From PALSA-270 sp963770245 (GTDB lineage: Bacteria; Acidobacteriota; Terriglobia; Terriglobales; Acidobacteriaceae): a stretch of 64,000 nucleotides of DNA. Location: contig CAVYOX010000010.1 of NCBI GenBank assembly GCA_963770245.1, positions 372,001 to 436,000 of the forward strand. The letters are read 5' to 3'. Below the pieces are notes generated by a model that was not told the DNA's origin, made no database searches, and saw only the letters and a program-made list of their open reading frames with translations. This document shows positions 1-15,513 of this stretch, in pieces (the first letter of the stretch is position 1; every line of letters begins with the position of its first letter). The position numbers and the translations under genes were made by a program.

Positions 1-1
1 C

Positions 2-4117
<4,116 letters not shown>

Positions 4118-4127
4118 TCTTTGGCCA

Positions 4128-4153
4128 CCGGTCGCATCGTCGTTCGCGACCGG
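4128..4153 (+). promoter_or_regulatory. Stem-loop after rpoB
   Basis: CCGGTCGC (4128-4135) pairs perfectly with GCGACCGG (4146-4153) across a 10-nt loop, starting 11 nt after the rpoB stop. No T-run follows, so it is not a classical terminator. It may stabilise or process the rpoBC transcript. The pairing is seen directly; the role is inferred. Confidence 0.45.
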
Positions 4154-4179
4154 CGGCAGGTGAGGATTTGAAAAAACAG

Positions 4180-4211
4180 GGCTCGGAGCCGGACTCTTGC
4201 GGCTCGGAGCC
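4180..4211. repeat. Two identical 11-bp palindromes between rpoB and rpoC
   Basis: GGCTCGGAGCC occurs at 4180-4190 and again at 4201-4211. Each copy is a perfect inverted repeat with a one-base centre. The copies start 21 bp apart, two helical turns, which would place them on one face of the DNA. They could be paired protein-binding sites or small RNA hairpins in the rpoC leader. Confidence 0.5.
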
Positions 4212-4302
4212 AGGAACCCGCGAGCGGACGACGAACCGACTCGCGGCGGATTTCAGGAGTCGCCCGCGGCCACGTTAACGCCGCAGGAAGTGGAGGATCA
4301 CC

Positions 4303-8490
<4,188 letters not shown>

Positions 8491-8504
8491 CGCATTACAA
8501 CTAA

Positions 8505-8536
8505 CGAGGGGCGGCCGAAGCCGCCCCTCGGTTTTT
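8505..8536 (+). terminator. Intrinsic terminator of the rpoBC transcript
   Basis: An 11-bp perfect stem, CGAGGGGCGGC with GCCGCCCCTCG, closes a CGAA tetraloop (8516-8519) and is followed by GTTTTT at 8531-8536. It begins 15 nt after the rpoC stop. This is a textbook Rho-independent terminator. Confidence 0.93.
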
Positions 8537-8546
8537 CCACTTCACC

Positions 8547-9512
8547 ATGCACGCTACCCCCGAGCGATTGCACGATCAGGAACGTGGCCCCACTTCCCAG
8601 TTGCGCGCCCTGCCGTCGCGCAATACCCTGAGAGCATTGATCTTCCGCTTTCTACGCCTGCTGTGGCGTGCCTTGCTGCGCGCCTTTGAGCACGACGCGT
8701 TCGCCATCGCGAAAGCCTCCGCCTACTCGTCGATCCTCACCTTTTTCCCGGGCTTGCTGGTGGTGGGGGCTTCGCTCGCCTCCTCGCACAGCACCCAGGT
8801 TTACCTGCGGGAGATTTCCTACGCCGTGAGCCGAATCCTTCCCGCCGGCGGCGCGGCGGCGCTCGCCTACCTGCGCGGAAGCACCGAGCGCTCCGTGAGC
8901 CTGCTATTCACGACTTCCCTGCTCACCGTCTGGCTGGCTTCGGGCGTCATCGTCTCCTGGATGGAAGGGTTTCGCCATGCCTACGAACTCCCCAAAATCT
9001 GGGGCCTGGTCAAGGAGCGGCTGATCGCCGTTGCTCTGGTCATCCTGGCCGGCATTCCTCTGACCTTCGCCACCGTACTCGTGGCCTTTGGCAGCCGCAT
9101 CGAGACCATCATCTTGTTTCATCTCGATCGCGAGTTCGGCTTTTACGTGCTCCTGATGTGGGCGGTACTGCGCTGGATGATCGCCGTGCTCACCAGCATC
9201 GCCGTCATCGCGCTGATCTACCACAACGCCGTGCCCCGTACCCAGCCCTGGCCGAGCGTGCTGCCGGGCGCCATCCTGGCCACAGGCATGTGGTTTTTGG
9301 CCACCATGCTGTTTGGCTGGTATCTGCAGCGCTATGCCGACTACAGCATTCTCTACGGCTCGCTCGGCGTCGCCATTGCGCTTCTGGTGTGGATGTACAT
9401 GATCTCTTTGATCATTCTGGTCGGGGCCGAGTTCAACGCCATGCTCTTCCCGCGCACCCGGTTGGGCAGAGAGCTCACCCAAATGGTCAGTCGGGCACCC
9501 GCGAAACCCTGA
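8547..9512 (+). CDS. YihY/virulence factor BrkB family membrane protein
   Basis: Polytopic inner-membrane protein of the YihY/BrkB family (once called RNase BN; the molecular role is unsettled). The 321-aa product has an N-terminal cytoplasmic segment of about 45 residues and then about six hydrophobic segments, near residues 57-78, 115-140, 160-182, 200-226, 236-258 and 272-300. The family-typical KASAYSSILTFFPGLLVV segment and the WMYMISLIILVGAEFNAML end are clear. The ATG lies only 10 nt after the rpoC terminator T-run and lacks an obvious Shine-Dalgarno, so the true start could be slightly downstream. It probably has its own promoter or depends on readthrough. Confidence 0.88.
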   Translation: MHATPERLHDQERGPTSQLRALPSRNTLRALIFRFLRLLWRALLRAFEHDAFAIAKASAYSSILTFFPGLLVVGASLASSHSTQVYLREISYAVSRILPAGGAAALAYLRGSTERSVSLLFTTSLLTVWLASGVIVSWMEGFRHAYELPKIWGLVKERLIAVALVILAGIPLTFATVLVAFGSRIETIILFHLDREFGFYVLLMWAVLRWMIAVLTSIAVIALIYHNAVPRTQPWPSVLPGAILATGMWFLATMLFGWYLQRYADYSILYGSLGVAIALLVWMYMISLIILVGAEFNAMLFPRTRLGRELTQMVSRAPAKP

Positions 9513-9656
9513 GTGCCCGATCCCGGTCGGATCGTTCGGCGAGGGCGAAGAAGAGCGCGCCCCTCCCCGGGCTCTCGAGTCCTAGGGCAACCTCCTCCTG
9601 TCCGGCCGTTGATTCGGTTCGGGAAACAAGCTGCGCCGCTCTCGATCGCTCTCCGA

Positions 9657-9683
9657 TTGCGCAACGCTCGCAGCAGGTAAAAT
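9657..9683 (+). promoter_or_regulatory. Possible pyk promoter
   Basis: TTGCGC at 9657-9662 and TAAAAT at 9678-9683, separated by 15 nt, lie about 35 nt upstream of the TTG start of pyk. The spacer is short, so this is tentative. Confidence 0.35.
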
Positions 9684-9717
9684 AGTCGCACCCAATCGAA
9701 GCGCCATCGGAGATCCC

Positions 9718-11262
9718 TTGAAAGCAGGCAAGCGAGTCCTCACTCCCGGCGATCCGCCCATTCCTCCGTCTTCGTTCTCGACCGTCCGCCGCGCCAAAAT
9801 CATTTGCACCATCGGACCTTCGTGCGAAGCGGAGATTGCGCTGCTCGACCTGATGCGACTCGGGATGGACGTAGCCCGCCTGAATTTTTCCCACGGATCG
9901 CACGAGGAGCACGCCCGCAACATCCGACGCCTGCGCCGAATCGCCGCCCGGGAAAATCGCACGGTGTGCGTTCTGCAGGACCTGCAAGGCCCGAAGATCC
10001 GCACCGGACGCTTGAAAAACCATGCCCCCATCGTTCTCGAGAGTGGCGCGCAGGTCACCATCACCCCGCGGGACGTCCTCGGGACGCCCACGCTGATTTC
10101 GACCACCTTTCAGACCTTGGCACTCGAGATCCGGCCGGGTGCCCGCATCCTGCTGTCGGACGGCCTGATCGAGCTCAAGGTGCAGCGTGTACGCGGCGAC
10201 GATGTCGAGTGCAAGGTGATCAATGGCGGCTCGCTCGGCGAGCATCAGGGCATCAACCTCCCGGGGGTGGGGCTGTCGATCCCCGCCATGACCGACAAAG
10301 ACCGGGCCGATTTGGAGTTCGGCCTCAAGCACGGGGTGGACATGGTCGCGCTGTCGTTCGTGCGTTCCGCCGCCGACCTTCGCCAGGTGAAGCAGCTCAT
10401 TCGCGGTCATGGTCGAGACGTTCCGGTCATCGCCAAGCTCGAAAAACCGCAGGCGCTCGAACATCTGGAGGAAATCCTCGAGGTATCGGACGGGGTGATG
10501 GTGGCGCGCGGCGATCTGGGGGTGGAGATGCCGCCGGAGAAAGTCCCCGTGATCCAGAAGCACGTCATTCATCAGGCAGCCGATTGGCGCAAGCCGGTGA
10601 TCATCGCCACCCAAATGCTAGAATCGATGATCGAAAACCCCCGCCCCACGCGCGCCGAGGCCAGCGACGTCGCCAACGCGATCTTCGACGGCGCCGATGC
10701 GGTCATGCTTTCCGCCGAGACCGCCACCGGGCGCTACCCCCGCAAGGCGGTGGCGATGATGGCGAAGATCGTGCTTGAAGCGGAAAGCAACATGGCGGAG
10801 TTTGCCGACCGGCGGCGCAGCCATCCCCGGCTTTCGGTTCCGGAAGCCATCTGCGAGTCCGTGGCCCATGCCGCCGAGGATTTGCAGATGGGCGCCATCG
10901 CCGTCTTTACCGAGTCGGGCAATACCGCCCGCCTGATTTCGAAGTACCGTCCGAATGCCCAGATTTACGCGTTCAGCTACATTCTGCCGGTATGCAATCG
11001 TATGAATCTTCTCTGGGGCGTTCATCCCCTGCAGCGCGCCCGGGCGCGCACCTCAGAAGACATGGTTCGGGCCGCCGAAACCGAACTCCTGCGCCAGGGC
11101 CGGGTCGCCGCCGGGGATGTGCTGGCCGTGGTGGCGGGCACGCAGATGGCTTCCGGCTCTACGAACTTCATGCGGCTGCATGTGGTGACCACCAAGCCCC
11201 CGCGGAAGCGCGCTTCCGGCCGCCGGTCGCGCAGGGCCAAAACCCGGGACGGGGAGTCGTAA
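9718..11262 (+). CDS. pyk: Pyruvate kinase
   Basis: Cytoplasmic glycolytic enzyme converting phosphoenolpyruvate and ADP to pyruvate and ATP. The 514-aa product carries the family blocks ICTIGPSC, GMDVARLNFSHG, LQGPKIRTG, the catalytic-lysine and metal-ligand segment KLEKPQALEHLEEIL, and TQMLESMIENPRPTRAEASD (the adenine/ADP-binding and domain-closure region), followed by the C-terminal allosteric domain. A short basic C-terminal tail (RKRASGRRSRRAKTRDGES) follows. The TTG start at 9718 has GGAGA 4 nt upstream. The N-terminal extension of about 20 residues is poorly conserved, so the exact start is less sure than the identity. The next gene begins about 70 nt downstream on the same strand. 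Confidence 0.96.
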   Translation: MKAGKRVLTPGDPPIPPSSFSTVRRAKIICTIGPSCEAEIALLDLMRLGMDVARLNFSHGSHEEHARNIRRLRRIAARENRTVCVLQDLQGPKIRTGRLKNHAPIVLESGAQVTITPRDVLGTPTLISTTFQTLALEIRPGARILLSDGLIELKVQRVRGDDVECKVINGGSLGEHQGINLPGVGLSIPAMTDKDRADLEFGLKHGVDMVALSFVRSAADLRQVKQLIRGHGRDVPVIAKLEKPQALEHLEEILEVSDGVMVARGDLGVEMPPEKVPVIQKHVIHQAADWRKPVIIATQMLESMIENPRPTRAEASDVANAIFDGADAVMLSAETATGRYPRKAVAMMAKIVLEAESNMAEFADRRRSHPRLSVPEAICESVAHAAEDLQMGAIAVFTESGNTARLISKYRPNAQIYAFSYILPVCNRMNLLWGVHPLQRARARTSEDMVRAAETELLRQGRVAAGDVLAVVAGTQMASGSTNFMRLHVVTTKPPRKRASGRRSRRAKTRDGES

Positions 11263-11334
11263 GAGGTTGATCACGCCCGATTCATCGGGAGAGACGAGCG
11301 AAATATTCCGAGCTTCGAACCATTTTCCGGCCGA

Positions 11335-12015
11335 TTGCCCGAGCGTCCGGTGCGCGGCTTTCTGCATCGCCCAGCCCAGCCGACCGGGGATGGCCTGGTG
11401 CTCACCCACGGCGCCGGTGCCAACAGCAAGTCCGCCCTGCTCGTGGCCGTGGCAGAAGCCTTTGCCGACGCCGGTTTCACCGTGCTCCGCTGTGATCTGC
11501 GTTTCCGCCAGGACCGCCCCTTTGGTCCGCCGAGGCCCGGCGATGCCGAGCGTGACCGCCAAGGGTTAGAGGATGCCCTGTCTGCCCTCCGGGAAAGGGC
11601 GCCCGGCCGATTGTTTCTGGGTGGTAGTTCCTATGGGGGGCGTCAGAGTTCCATGCTGGTCGCGGAGAAACCAGGCCAAGCGGACGGGTTGCTGCTGCTC
11701 TCCTATCCCCTGCATCCGCCGCGCAAGCCGGAGCAACTCCGCATTCAGCATCTGAAGAAACTCGAAACCGGAGCGCTGTTCGTGCATGGAACCCGCGATC
11801 CCTTCGGCTCGCTCGAAGAGATGGCCCGGGCGCTAGGGTTGATCCCGGGAAAGACTCGGTTGCTGCCGGTCGAAAACGCCGGACACGACCTGGGATTCAA
11901 AGGAAAATCAAGGCGGGAGGATTTGCCGGGCGCCGTGCTCCGGGCGTTTCGCGAGTTGTTCGACGGAAGCAGGCCGGGAGGGGCTCGGCCTGTCCTCCCG
12001 ATGGACTCTCTCTAG
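11335..12015 (+). CDS. Alpha/beta hydrolase (KANSL3/Tex30-like)
   Basis: Small alpha/beta-hydrolase-fold protein of about 226 aa, probably a cytoplasmic esterase-like enzyme of unknown substrate. Visible elements are HGAGAN near residue 25 (oxyanion turn), the nucleophile elbow GGSSYGG with Ser99, HGTRDPFG with Asp155, and NAGHD with His184, giving a complete Ser-Asp-His triad. The pattern resembles the KANSL3/Tex30 hydrolase group. TTG at 11335 is used as start, but GTG at 11350 is possible and neither has a strong ribosome-binding site. It follows pyk on the same strand and its stop codon overlaps that of the convergent rhomboid gene (CTAG at 12012-12015). Confidence 0.82.
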   Translation: MPERPVRGFLHRPAQPTGDGLVLTHGAGANSKSALLVAVAEAFADAGFTVLRCDLRFRQDRPFGPPRPGDAERDRQGLEDALSALRERAPGRLFLGGSSYGGRQSSMLVAEKPGQADGLLLLSYPLHPPRKPEQLRIQHLKKLETGALFVHGTRDPFGSLEEMARALGLIPGKTRLLPVENAGHDLGFKGKSRREDLPGAVLRAFRELFDGSRPGGARPVLPMDSL

Positions 12016-12860
12016 TTCACCCAGCCGGATTTCGATCCTCCGTTTTTCTTGTCGTCATCGGGAGGAATGTAGTTGCCATGTTCATCGAAGGTGACCGTGC
12101 GGTCGTGCTTGCGCATGTAGACTTCGAACTTGCGGGCGGCCCGGCGCCGCTTCCACCGGTAATAGGAGTTGCGCACGCCGAAGTAGCGTTCCGAGACGCC
12201 GAAGGCCGGACCGCGCCGGGGAAGGAACTTCACGTAGAGAAATCCGAACAGCAATCCTCCCAGGTGAGCGACATAGGCGATATCCTGGCCGTGTCCCGGA
12301 CCGGCGGCGTTGATGGCGCTGATCAGCTCGATGAAAACCAGCCCGGCCACAAAATACTTGGCCTTGATGGATAGCGGAATCGGGAACAACATGATCTCTT
12401 GCTCCCCGTAAAGCATGCCAAACGCCATCAGAATGCCCAAGACGCCGCCCGATGCGCCTACCGTCCCGGTCCCAGGCGTCACTCCCCCAATCCCGGTGTA
12501 GGACACGGCGATCGTGGTCAGCGCAGCTCCCACCACGCAGAAAACATAGAATTCAAGAAATTTCTTGTAACCCCAATCGCTCTCGAGCTGCGCGCCAAAC
12601 ATCCACAGCGCCAGCATGTTGAACAGAATATGAAACAGGCCGGCGTGGACGAATGAGTAGGTGACCAGTTGCCAGAGGGCGCCGTGCATCACCCATTGCG
12701 GGATCAGGGATAAGAGGTCGCGGGTGACGTTGCCGAAATTGGGGGTGACGGCGGCGAGCAGCGTCAGCAGCAGAAACACCGCCGCGTTCAGCAGCACGAG
12801 CCACTTCACAGCCTTGGTGAAGGGAGGAAAACTCAGCGAAAAGGTTTGTCCGCGAGGCAT
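12012..12860 (-). CDS. Rhomboid family intramembrane serine protease
   Basis: Intramembrane protease that cleaves transmembrane substrates within the lipid bilayer. The 282-aa protein has about six hydrophobic segments in residues 20-210, the HILFN motif (His77, Asn81), the catalytic serine in GASGG (Ser137) and the catalytic histidine in HLGG (His199), so the Ser-His dyad is intact. A charged, Arg/Lys-rich cytoplasmic tail of about 70 residues follows the last helix and ends in KKNGGSKSGWVN. It converges on the alpha/beta hydrolase, sharing stop-codon bases. The tail is longer than in minimal rhomboids; its role is not evident. Confidence 0.93.
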   Translation of the reverse strand: MPRGQTFSLSFPPFTKAVKWLVLLNAAVFLLLTLLAAVTPNFGNVTRDLLSLIPQWVMHGALWQLVTYSFVHAGLFHILFNMLALWMFGAQLESDWGYKKFLEFYVFCVVGAALTTIAVSYTGIGGVTPGTGTVGASGGVLGILMAFGMLYGEQEIMLFPIPLSIKAKYFVAGLVFIELISAINAAGPGHGQDIAYVAHLGGLLFGFLYVKFLPRRGPAFGVSERYFGVRNSYYRWKRRRAARKFEVYMRKHDRTVTFDEHGNYIPPDDDKKNGGSKSGWVN

Positions 12861-13213
12861 GCGTTTAGGCTTCGGTTCGCTGCTGTCGTTGGCGGCTCAC
12901 CTTCGCGCCATCGCTCGATCATCGGAGCCGCCGGTCGCTCTACCCATCTTAACCCAGCCATCTTAACAGAGATGCACTGAGGGCTCGGGCAGCCAAATCG
13001 CGGGCGAGCGCCGCGCGCGGAGGGATCGCCGACGAACCGCAAAGCAGCCTTTTGCCGGGCGCCCGGGACCGGCGGGTGTCGCAAGAAAAGCTCCCCTGGT
13101 TGCCTACCCCACAGTTCTCGACCCGGCCGGGGTCGAAAATTATCCCGGCCTCCGGAGTCCCTGCTTCCGGAGTACTAATTCGGCCGAAAAGGGATTAGGC
13201 TTTTGGAGGAGCC
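12861..13213. other. Intergenic region upstream of rhomboid and LysW-like genes
   Basis: Non-coding stretch between divergent genes. It holds a duplicated CCATCTTAAC at 12944-12953 and 12958-12967 (14-bp period), located where a promoter or operator for the leftward rhomboid gene would lie, and a duplicated palindrome-containing TCCGGAGT at 13151-13158 and 13166-13173 (15-bp period). No convincing coding frame is seen. Confidence 0.4.
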
Positions 13214-13243
13214 TTGACCGCAGCCCCCCGGAGAATCTAAATA
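13214..13243 (+). promoter_or_regulatory. Likely promoter of the LysW-like gene
   Basis: TTGACC (13214-13219), an 18-nt spacer and TAAATA (13238-13243) stand about 50 nt ahead of the ATG at 13292. The -35 box is strong and the -10 box moderate. Confidence 0.5.
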
Positions 13244-13291
13244 TTAACCAGAGGCATCCTGATAATCGGTCCCGGCGACACGGAGGCAAAC

Positions 13292-13489
13292 ATGGTTTAC
13301 TGTCCGGAGTGCGAAACCAATCTCGATGTTGACGAAGAAGAAGTCGACGAGGGCGAAATCATCTCCTGCCCCGAGTGCGGCACCGATTTCGAAATCGTCA
13401 CCGTCAGCCCGCTCGAGCTGAAGCCGGTCGAAGAGACCATTATCGACGATGCCGGCGAAGAGGAAGCCGAAGACGGTGACTATTCCTAG
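13292..13489 (+). CDS. LysW-like zinc-ribbon carrier protein homologue
   Basis: Tiny acidic protein (65 aa) with CPEC (C4, C7) and CPECG (C26, C29), the zinc ribbon of the LysW/ArgW amino-group carrier family. In that family, growing lysine or ornithine intermediates are attached to the C-terminal glutamate of an EDWGE tail. Here the segment after the ribbon (VSPLELKPVEE) matches the family, but the protein ends EDGDYS and lacks EDWGE. ATG at 13292 has GGAGG at 13282-13286. No lysX, lysZ or other carrier-pathway gene is nearby. It may be a derived carrier or a zinc-ribbon protein with another job. The downstream secreted protein's frame overlaps its 3' end. Confidence 0.82.
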   Translation: MVYCPECETNLDVDEEEVDEGEIISCPECGTDFEIVTVSPLELKPVEETIIDDAGEEEAEDGDYS

Positions 13490-13922
13490 GTCCCGCACGC
13501 TTCTCCGATTCCCGGCAACGTTTCGCTCCTCCTTCTGGATTCGCTTGCTTCCCGCCGGCCTGCTGCTAGGGTTGTGTCTGGACCCGGCCACGGCAATTCC
13601 GGGCGGCGCCTCACCCCGCGACAAGAATGAGGAGAAACCCTATGCGCTGATTTACGGCACGGTCTGGGGACCGGATGACCATCCGCTCTACGGGGTTTCG
13701 GTTAGGATCCGGCGCGCGGATCAGAAAAAAGCGCGTTGGGAACTCTATTCCGATCACAGTGGCGAGTTTGCCCAGCGCGTCCCCGTGGGGCCGGCCGACT
13801 ATGTCGTTTGGGTCGATCTCAAAGGGTACAAGTACCCGGTTCCGTTACGACTTGAGCAGGACGTCAAAATCCATATTGACAGCGACGAGCGGCAAGACAT
13901 CGGATTGCATCTAAAACACTAG
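13449..13922 (+). CDS. Secreted carboxypeptidase-regulatory-like protein
   Basis: Predicted exported small protein. After a basic N-region (KRKPKTVTIPRSR), a hydrophobic stretch LLPAGLLLGLCLDPATA acts as a signal sequence, and the mature part reads YGTVWGPDDHPLYGVSVRI, then GEFAQRVPVGPADYVVWVD, the pattern of a CarboxypepD_reg/Cna-B-like beta-sandwich. The ATG at 13449 overlaps the LysW-like gene by 41 nt; a GTG at 13476, overlapping by 14 nt and preceded by GAGGAAG, is an equally good start. The overlap suggests co-transcription and coupling with the zinc-ribbon gene. The function is unknown; such domains often occur in surface or adhesion proteins of this phylum. Confidence 0.75.
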   Translation: MPAKRKPKTVTIPRSRTLLRFPATFRSSFWIRLLPAGLLLGLCLDPATAIPGGASPRDKNEEKPYALIYGTVWGPDDHPLYGVSVRIRRADQKKARWELYSDHSGEFAQRVPVGPADYVVWVDLKGYKYPVPLRLEQDVKIHIDSDERQDIGLHLKH

Positions 13923-13975
13923 CTGCAGAAGGCGTTCCCATCCACTGGGAGTCTCGCTTCCGAGAAAGAAGCCTC

Positions 13976-14332
13976 ATGAGGAAACACCGGTTCCCGATTC
14001 TCCTGCTCCTGCTACTGGCTGGAATAGCCTTCACCGATCGGTCCGATGCCAAAACCAAGGGCGAAACCGGCCGCCTGCTGACCGGCAAGGTGGTCGACCA
14101 CCAGGGGAGCCCGATCGCCGACGCGGTTGTGTACCTCTCCGATACTCGCACCCGAGGCGTGAAAACCTTCATCGTGGGTCCCGACGGCGTTTACCGCTTC
14201 CCGGCGCTTTCCCCCAACATCGACTACGAAGTCTACGCCCTATTCAACGGCCACAAGAGCGAGACCAAGACGGTCAGCCAGTTCGACGATCGCCTGCTCG
14301 TGAACATTGTCCTCCGCATCGATACCAAATAA
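13976..14332 (+). CDS. Secreted carboxypeptidase-regulatory-like protein, second copy
   Basis: A 118-aa protein with a clear signal peptide (MRKHRFPILLLLLLAGIAF) and a mature beta-sandwich of the CarboxypepD_reg type: TGKVVDHQGSPIADAVVYL, then GPDGVYRFPALSPNIDYEVYA. It follows the related gene after 53 nt on the same strand, so the two are probably one transcription unit with the LysW-like gene. The products share architecture but differ in sequence, which suggests an old duplication or recruitment to one surface complex. No catalytic residues are seen; a structural or ligand-binding role is inferred. Confidence 0.78.
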   Translation: MRKHRFPILLLLLLAGIAFTDRSDAKTKGETGRLLTGKVVDHQGSPIADAVVYLSDTRTRGVKTFIVGPDGVYRFPALSPNIDYEVYALFNGHKSETKTVSQFDDRLLVNIVLRIDTK

Positions 14333-14535
14333 CCACTCTCCCTCGAGCCCCCCGGGCTTCAGAGCAGCGCCGAAGGCCGCGGTTCGGGTAAGCTCGAAGC
14401 AGTCGGCGCCCGCCCGCGCCCCCCCCGACAGAGGGGGTGTGCACGGATGGATTTTCTGCCGCCGCAATTCCGTTGAGACCGCTCGGCCGCGGATGATAGT
14501 ATCCCCACAATTTTCGACGAGAAGAGGTTATGGGC

Positions 14536-15096
14536 ATGAATATCATGGTGAACGTTGCGTTCTTTCTGGCCATCCTCGGACTTCTCATTTACACCGTGAT
14601 CGCCTATAACGAGCTGGTCCGGCTGCGCAATGACAACGACCGTGCCTGGGCCAATATTGACGTGCTGCTGAAACAGCGTCACGACGAGATTCCGAATCTA
14701 GTCGAGACCGTCAAGGGATACATGCAGCACGAGAGCCAGACGCTTGCAGCCGTCACCGAGGCCCGCTCTCGGTCTCTCAGCGCCACGACCATTGCCCAGA
14801 AGGCACAAGCCGACGTGGTCACCACAAACGCGCTACGCAGCCTGTTTGCCGTAGCCGAAAACTATCCCCAACTGAAGGCCAGTGCTAACTTTCTCCGCCT
14901 GCAGGACCGCATCTCGGAACTCGAGGAGCAAATCGCCGACCGCCGCGAGTTCTTCAACGACGATGTGAATACCTACAACACGCGCATCGGGCAGGTCCCG
15001 GAACTCTTTCTGGCCAGTTTCATGAATTTGAAACCGCGTGAAATGTTCAAGGTGTCGGAGCCCGATCGGCAACCGGCGGAGGTCAGGCTGGCCTGA
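14536..15096 (+). CDS. lemA: LemA family protein
   Basis: Membrane-anchored LemA protein: one N-terminal helix (VNVAFFLAILGLLIYTVIAYN) followed by the conserved NELVRLRNDNDRAWANIDVLLKQRHDEIPNLVETVKGY segment (positions about 14608-14727) and a long helical domain exposed to the periplasm. The family function is not settled. Of two in-frame ATGs, 14536 has the better-spaced AGAGG (14523-14527, 8 nt) than 14530 (2 nt), so 14536 is used; the product is 186 aa. LemA is often paired with a TPM-domain or M48 protease gene, but neither lies here. Confidence 0.93.
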   Translation: MNIMVNVAFFLAILGLLIYTVIAYNELVRLRNDNDRAWANIDVLLKQRHDEIPNLVETVKGYMQHESQTLAAVTEARSRSLSATTIAQKAQADVVTTNALRSLFAVAENYPQLKASANFLRLQDRISELEEQIADRREFFNDDVNTYNTRIGQVPELFLASFMNLKPREMFKVSEPDRQPAEVRLA

Positions 15097-15207
15097 AGGT
15101 ACCTTTCGAGTCGAGCCCGGTTTTCTGCGCGCGCCTCGCCGCGGCCAGTCCAGATCCCACTCGAGTAGCGCCGGGCCCGGTTCGAGACTTCCGAGGATGC
15201 GGACGAC

Positions 15208-15213
15208 TACAAT
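15208..15213 (+). promoter_or_regulatory. -10 element immediately ahead of a start codon
   Basis: TACAAT at 15208-15213 ends 6 nt before the ATG at 15220. Transcription would start on or next to the ATG, giving a leaderless mRNA. There is no Shine-Dalgarno and no good -35 box. Confidence 0.4.
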
Positions 15214-15219
15214 TCCTCT

Positions 15220-15420
15220 ATGGCAAATCTGACATTGGTCTATGGACTGCGTCTTCTGCCTTCCGACGAGTTGGCGGAAGTGGAGGACGCCAAGCTCAAG
15301 ATGAAAAACGGGCATGACGGGCGCGTCACCATGCATCTGCTCGAAGGCAGCAAAGAAGAGATTGAAAAACAGTTAAGGGCCAGCCTCGAGGCATTCTTCG
15401 ATTTCTATCCCGAAATCTGA
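15220..15420 (+). CDS. Hypothetical 66-aa protein
   Basis: Small soluble protein I do not recognise. It begins MANLTLVYGLRLLPSDELAE and has a predicted helical C-terminal half with GSKEEIEKQLRASLEAFFDF. The third-position GC bias and mixed charged/hydrophobic composition look coding. There is no signal peptide or cysteine. It lies between lemA and the PP2C phosphatase on the same strand. The ATG appears to be at the transcription start, with TACAAT ending 6 nt upstream. The regular alternation in LVYGLRLL and VTMHLLEG suggests a small alpha/beta fold. Confidence 0.6.
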   Translation: MANLTLVYGLRLLPSDELAEVEDAKLKMKNGHDGRVTMHLLEGSKEEIEKQLRASLEAFFDFYPEI

Positions 15421-15482
15421 GGCCGCCGGCCGTCCCCCGGTTTGAGGCTTTTCCGCTCTGCGGCGAAATCCCGGCTCGCATC

Positions 15483-15488
15483 TATAAT
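15483..15488 (+). promoter_or_regulatory. -10 element for the PP2C phosphatase gene
   Basis: Perfect TATAAT at 15483-15488, 25 nt before the ATG at 15514. No matching -35 is evident. It argues for the start at 15514 over the in-frame TTG at 15442, which lies upstream of this element. Confidence 0.5.
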
Positions 15489-15513
15489 CGGCTTGCGTCA
15501 ATCGGCTTCGGTC

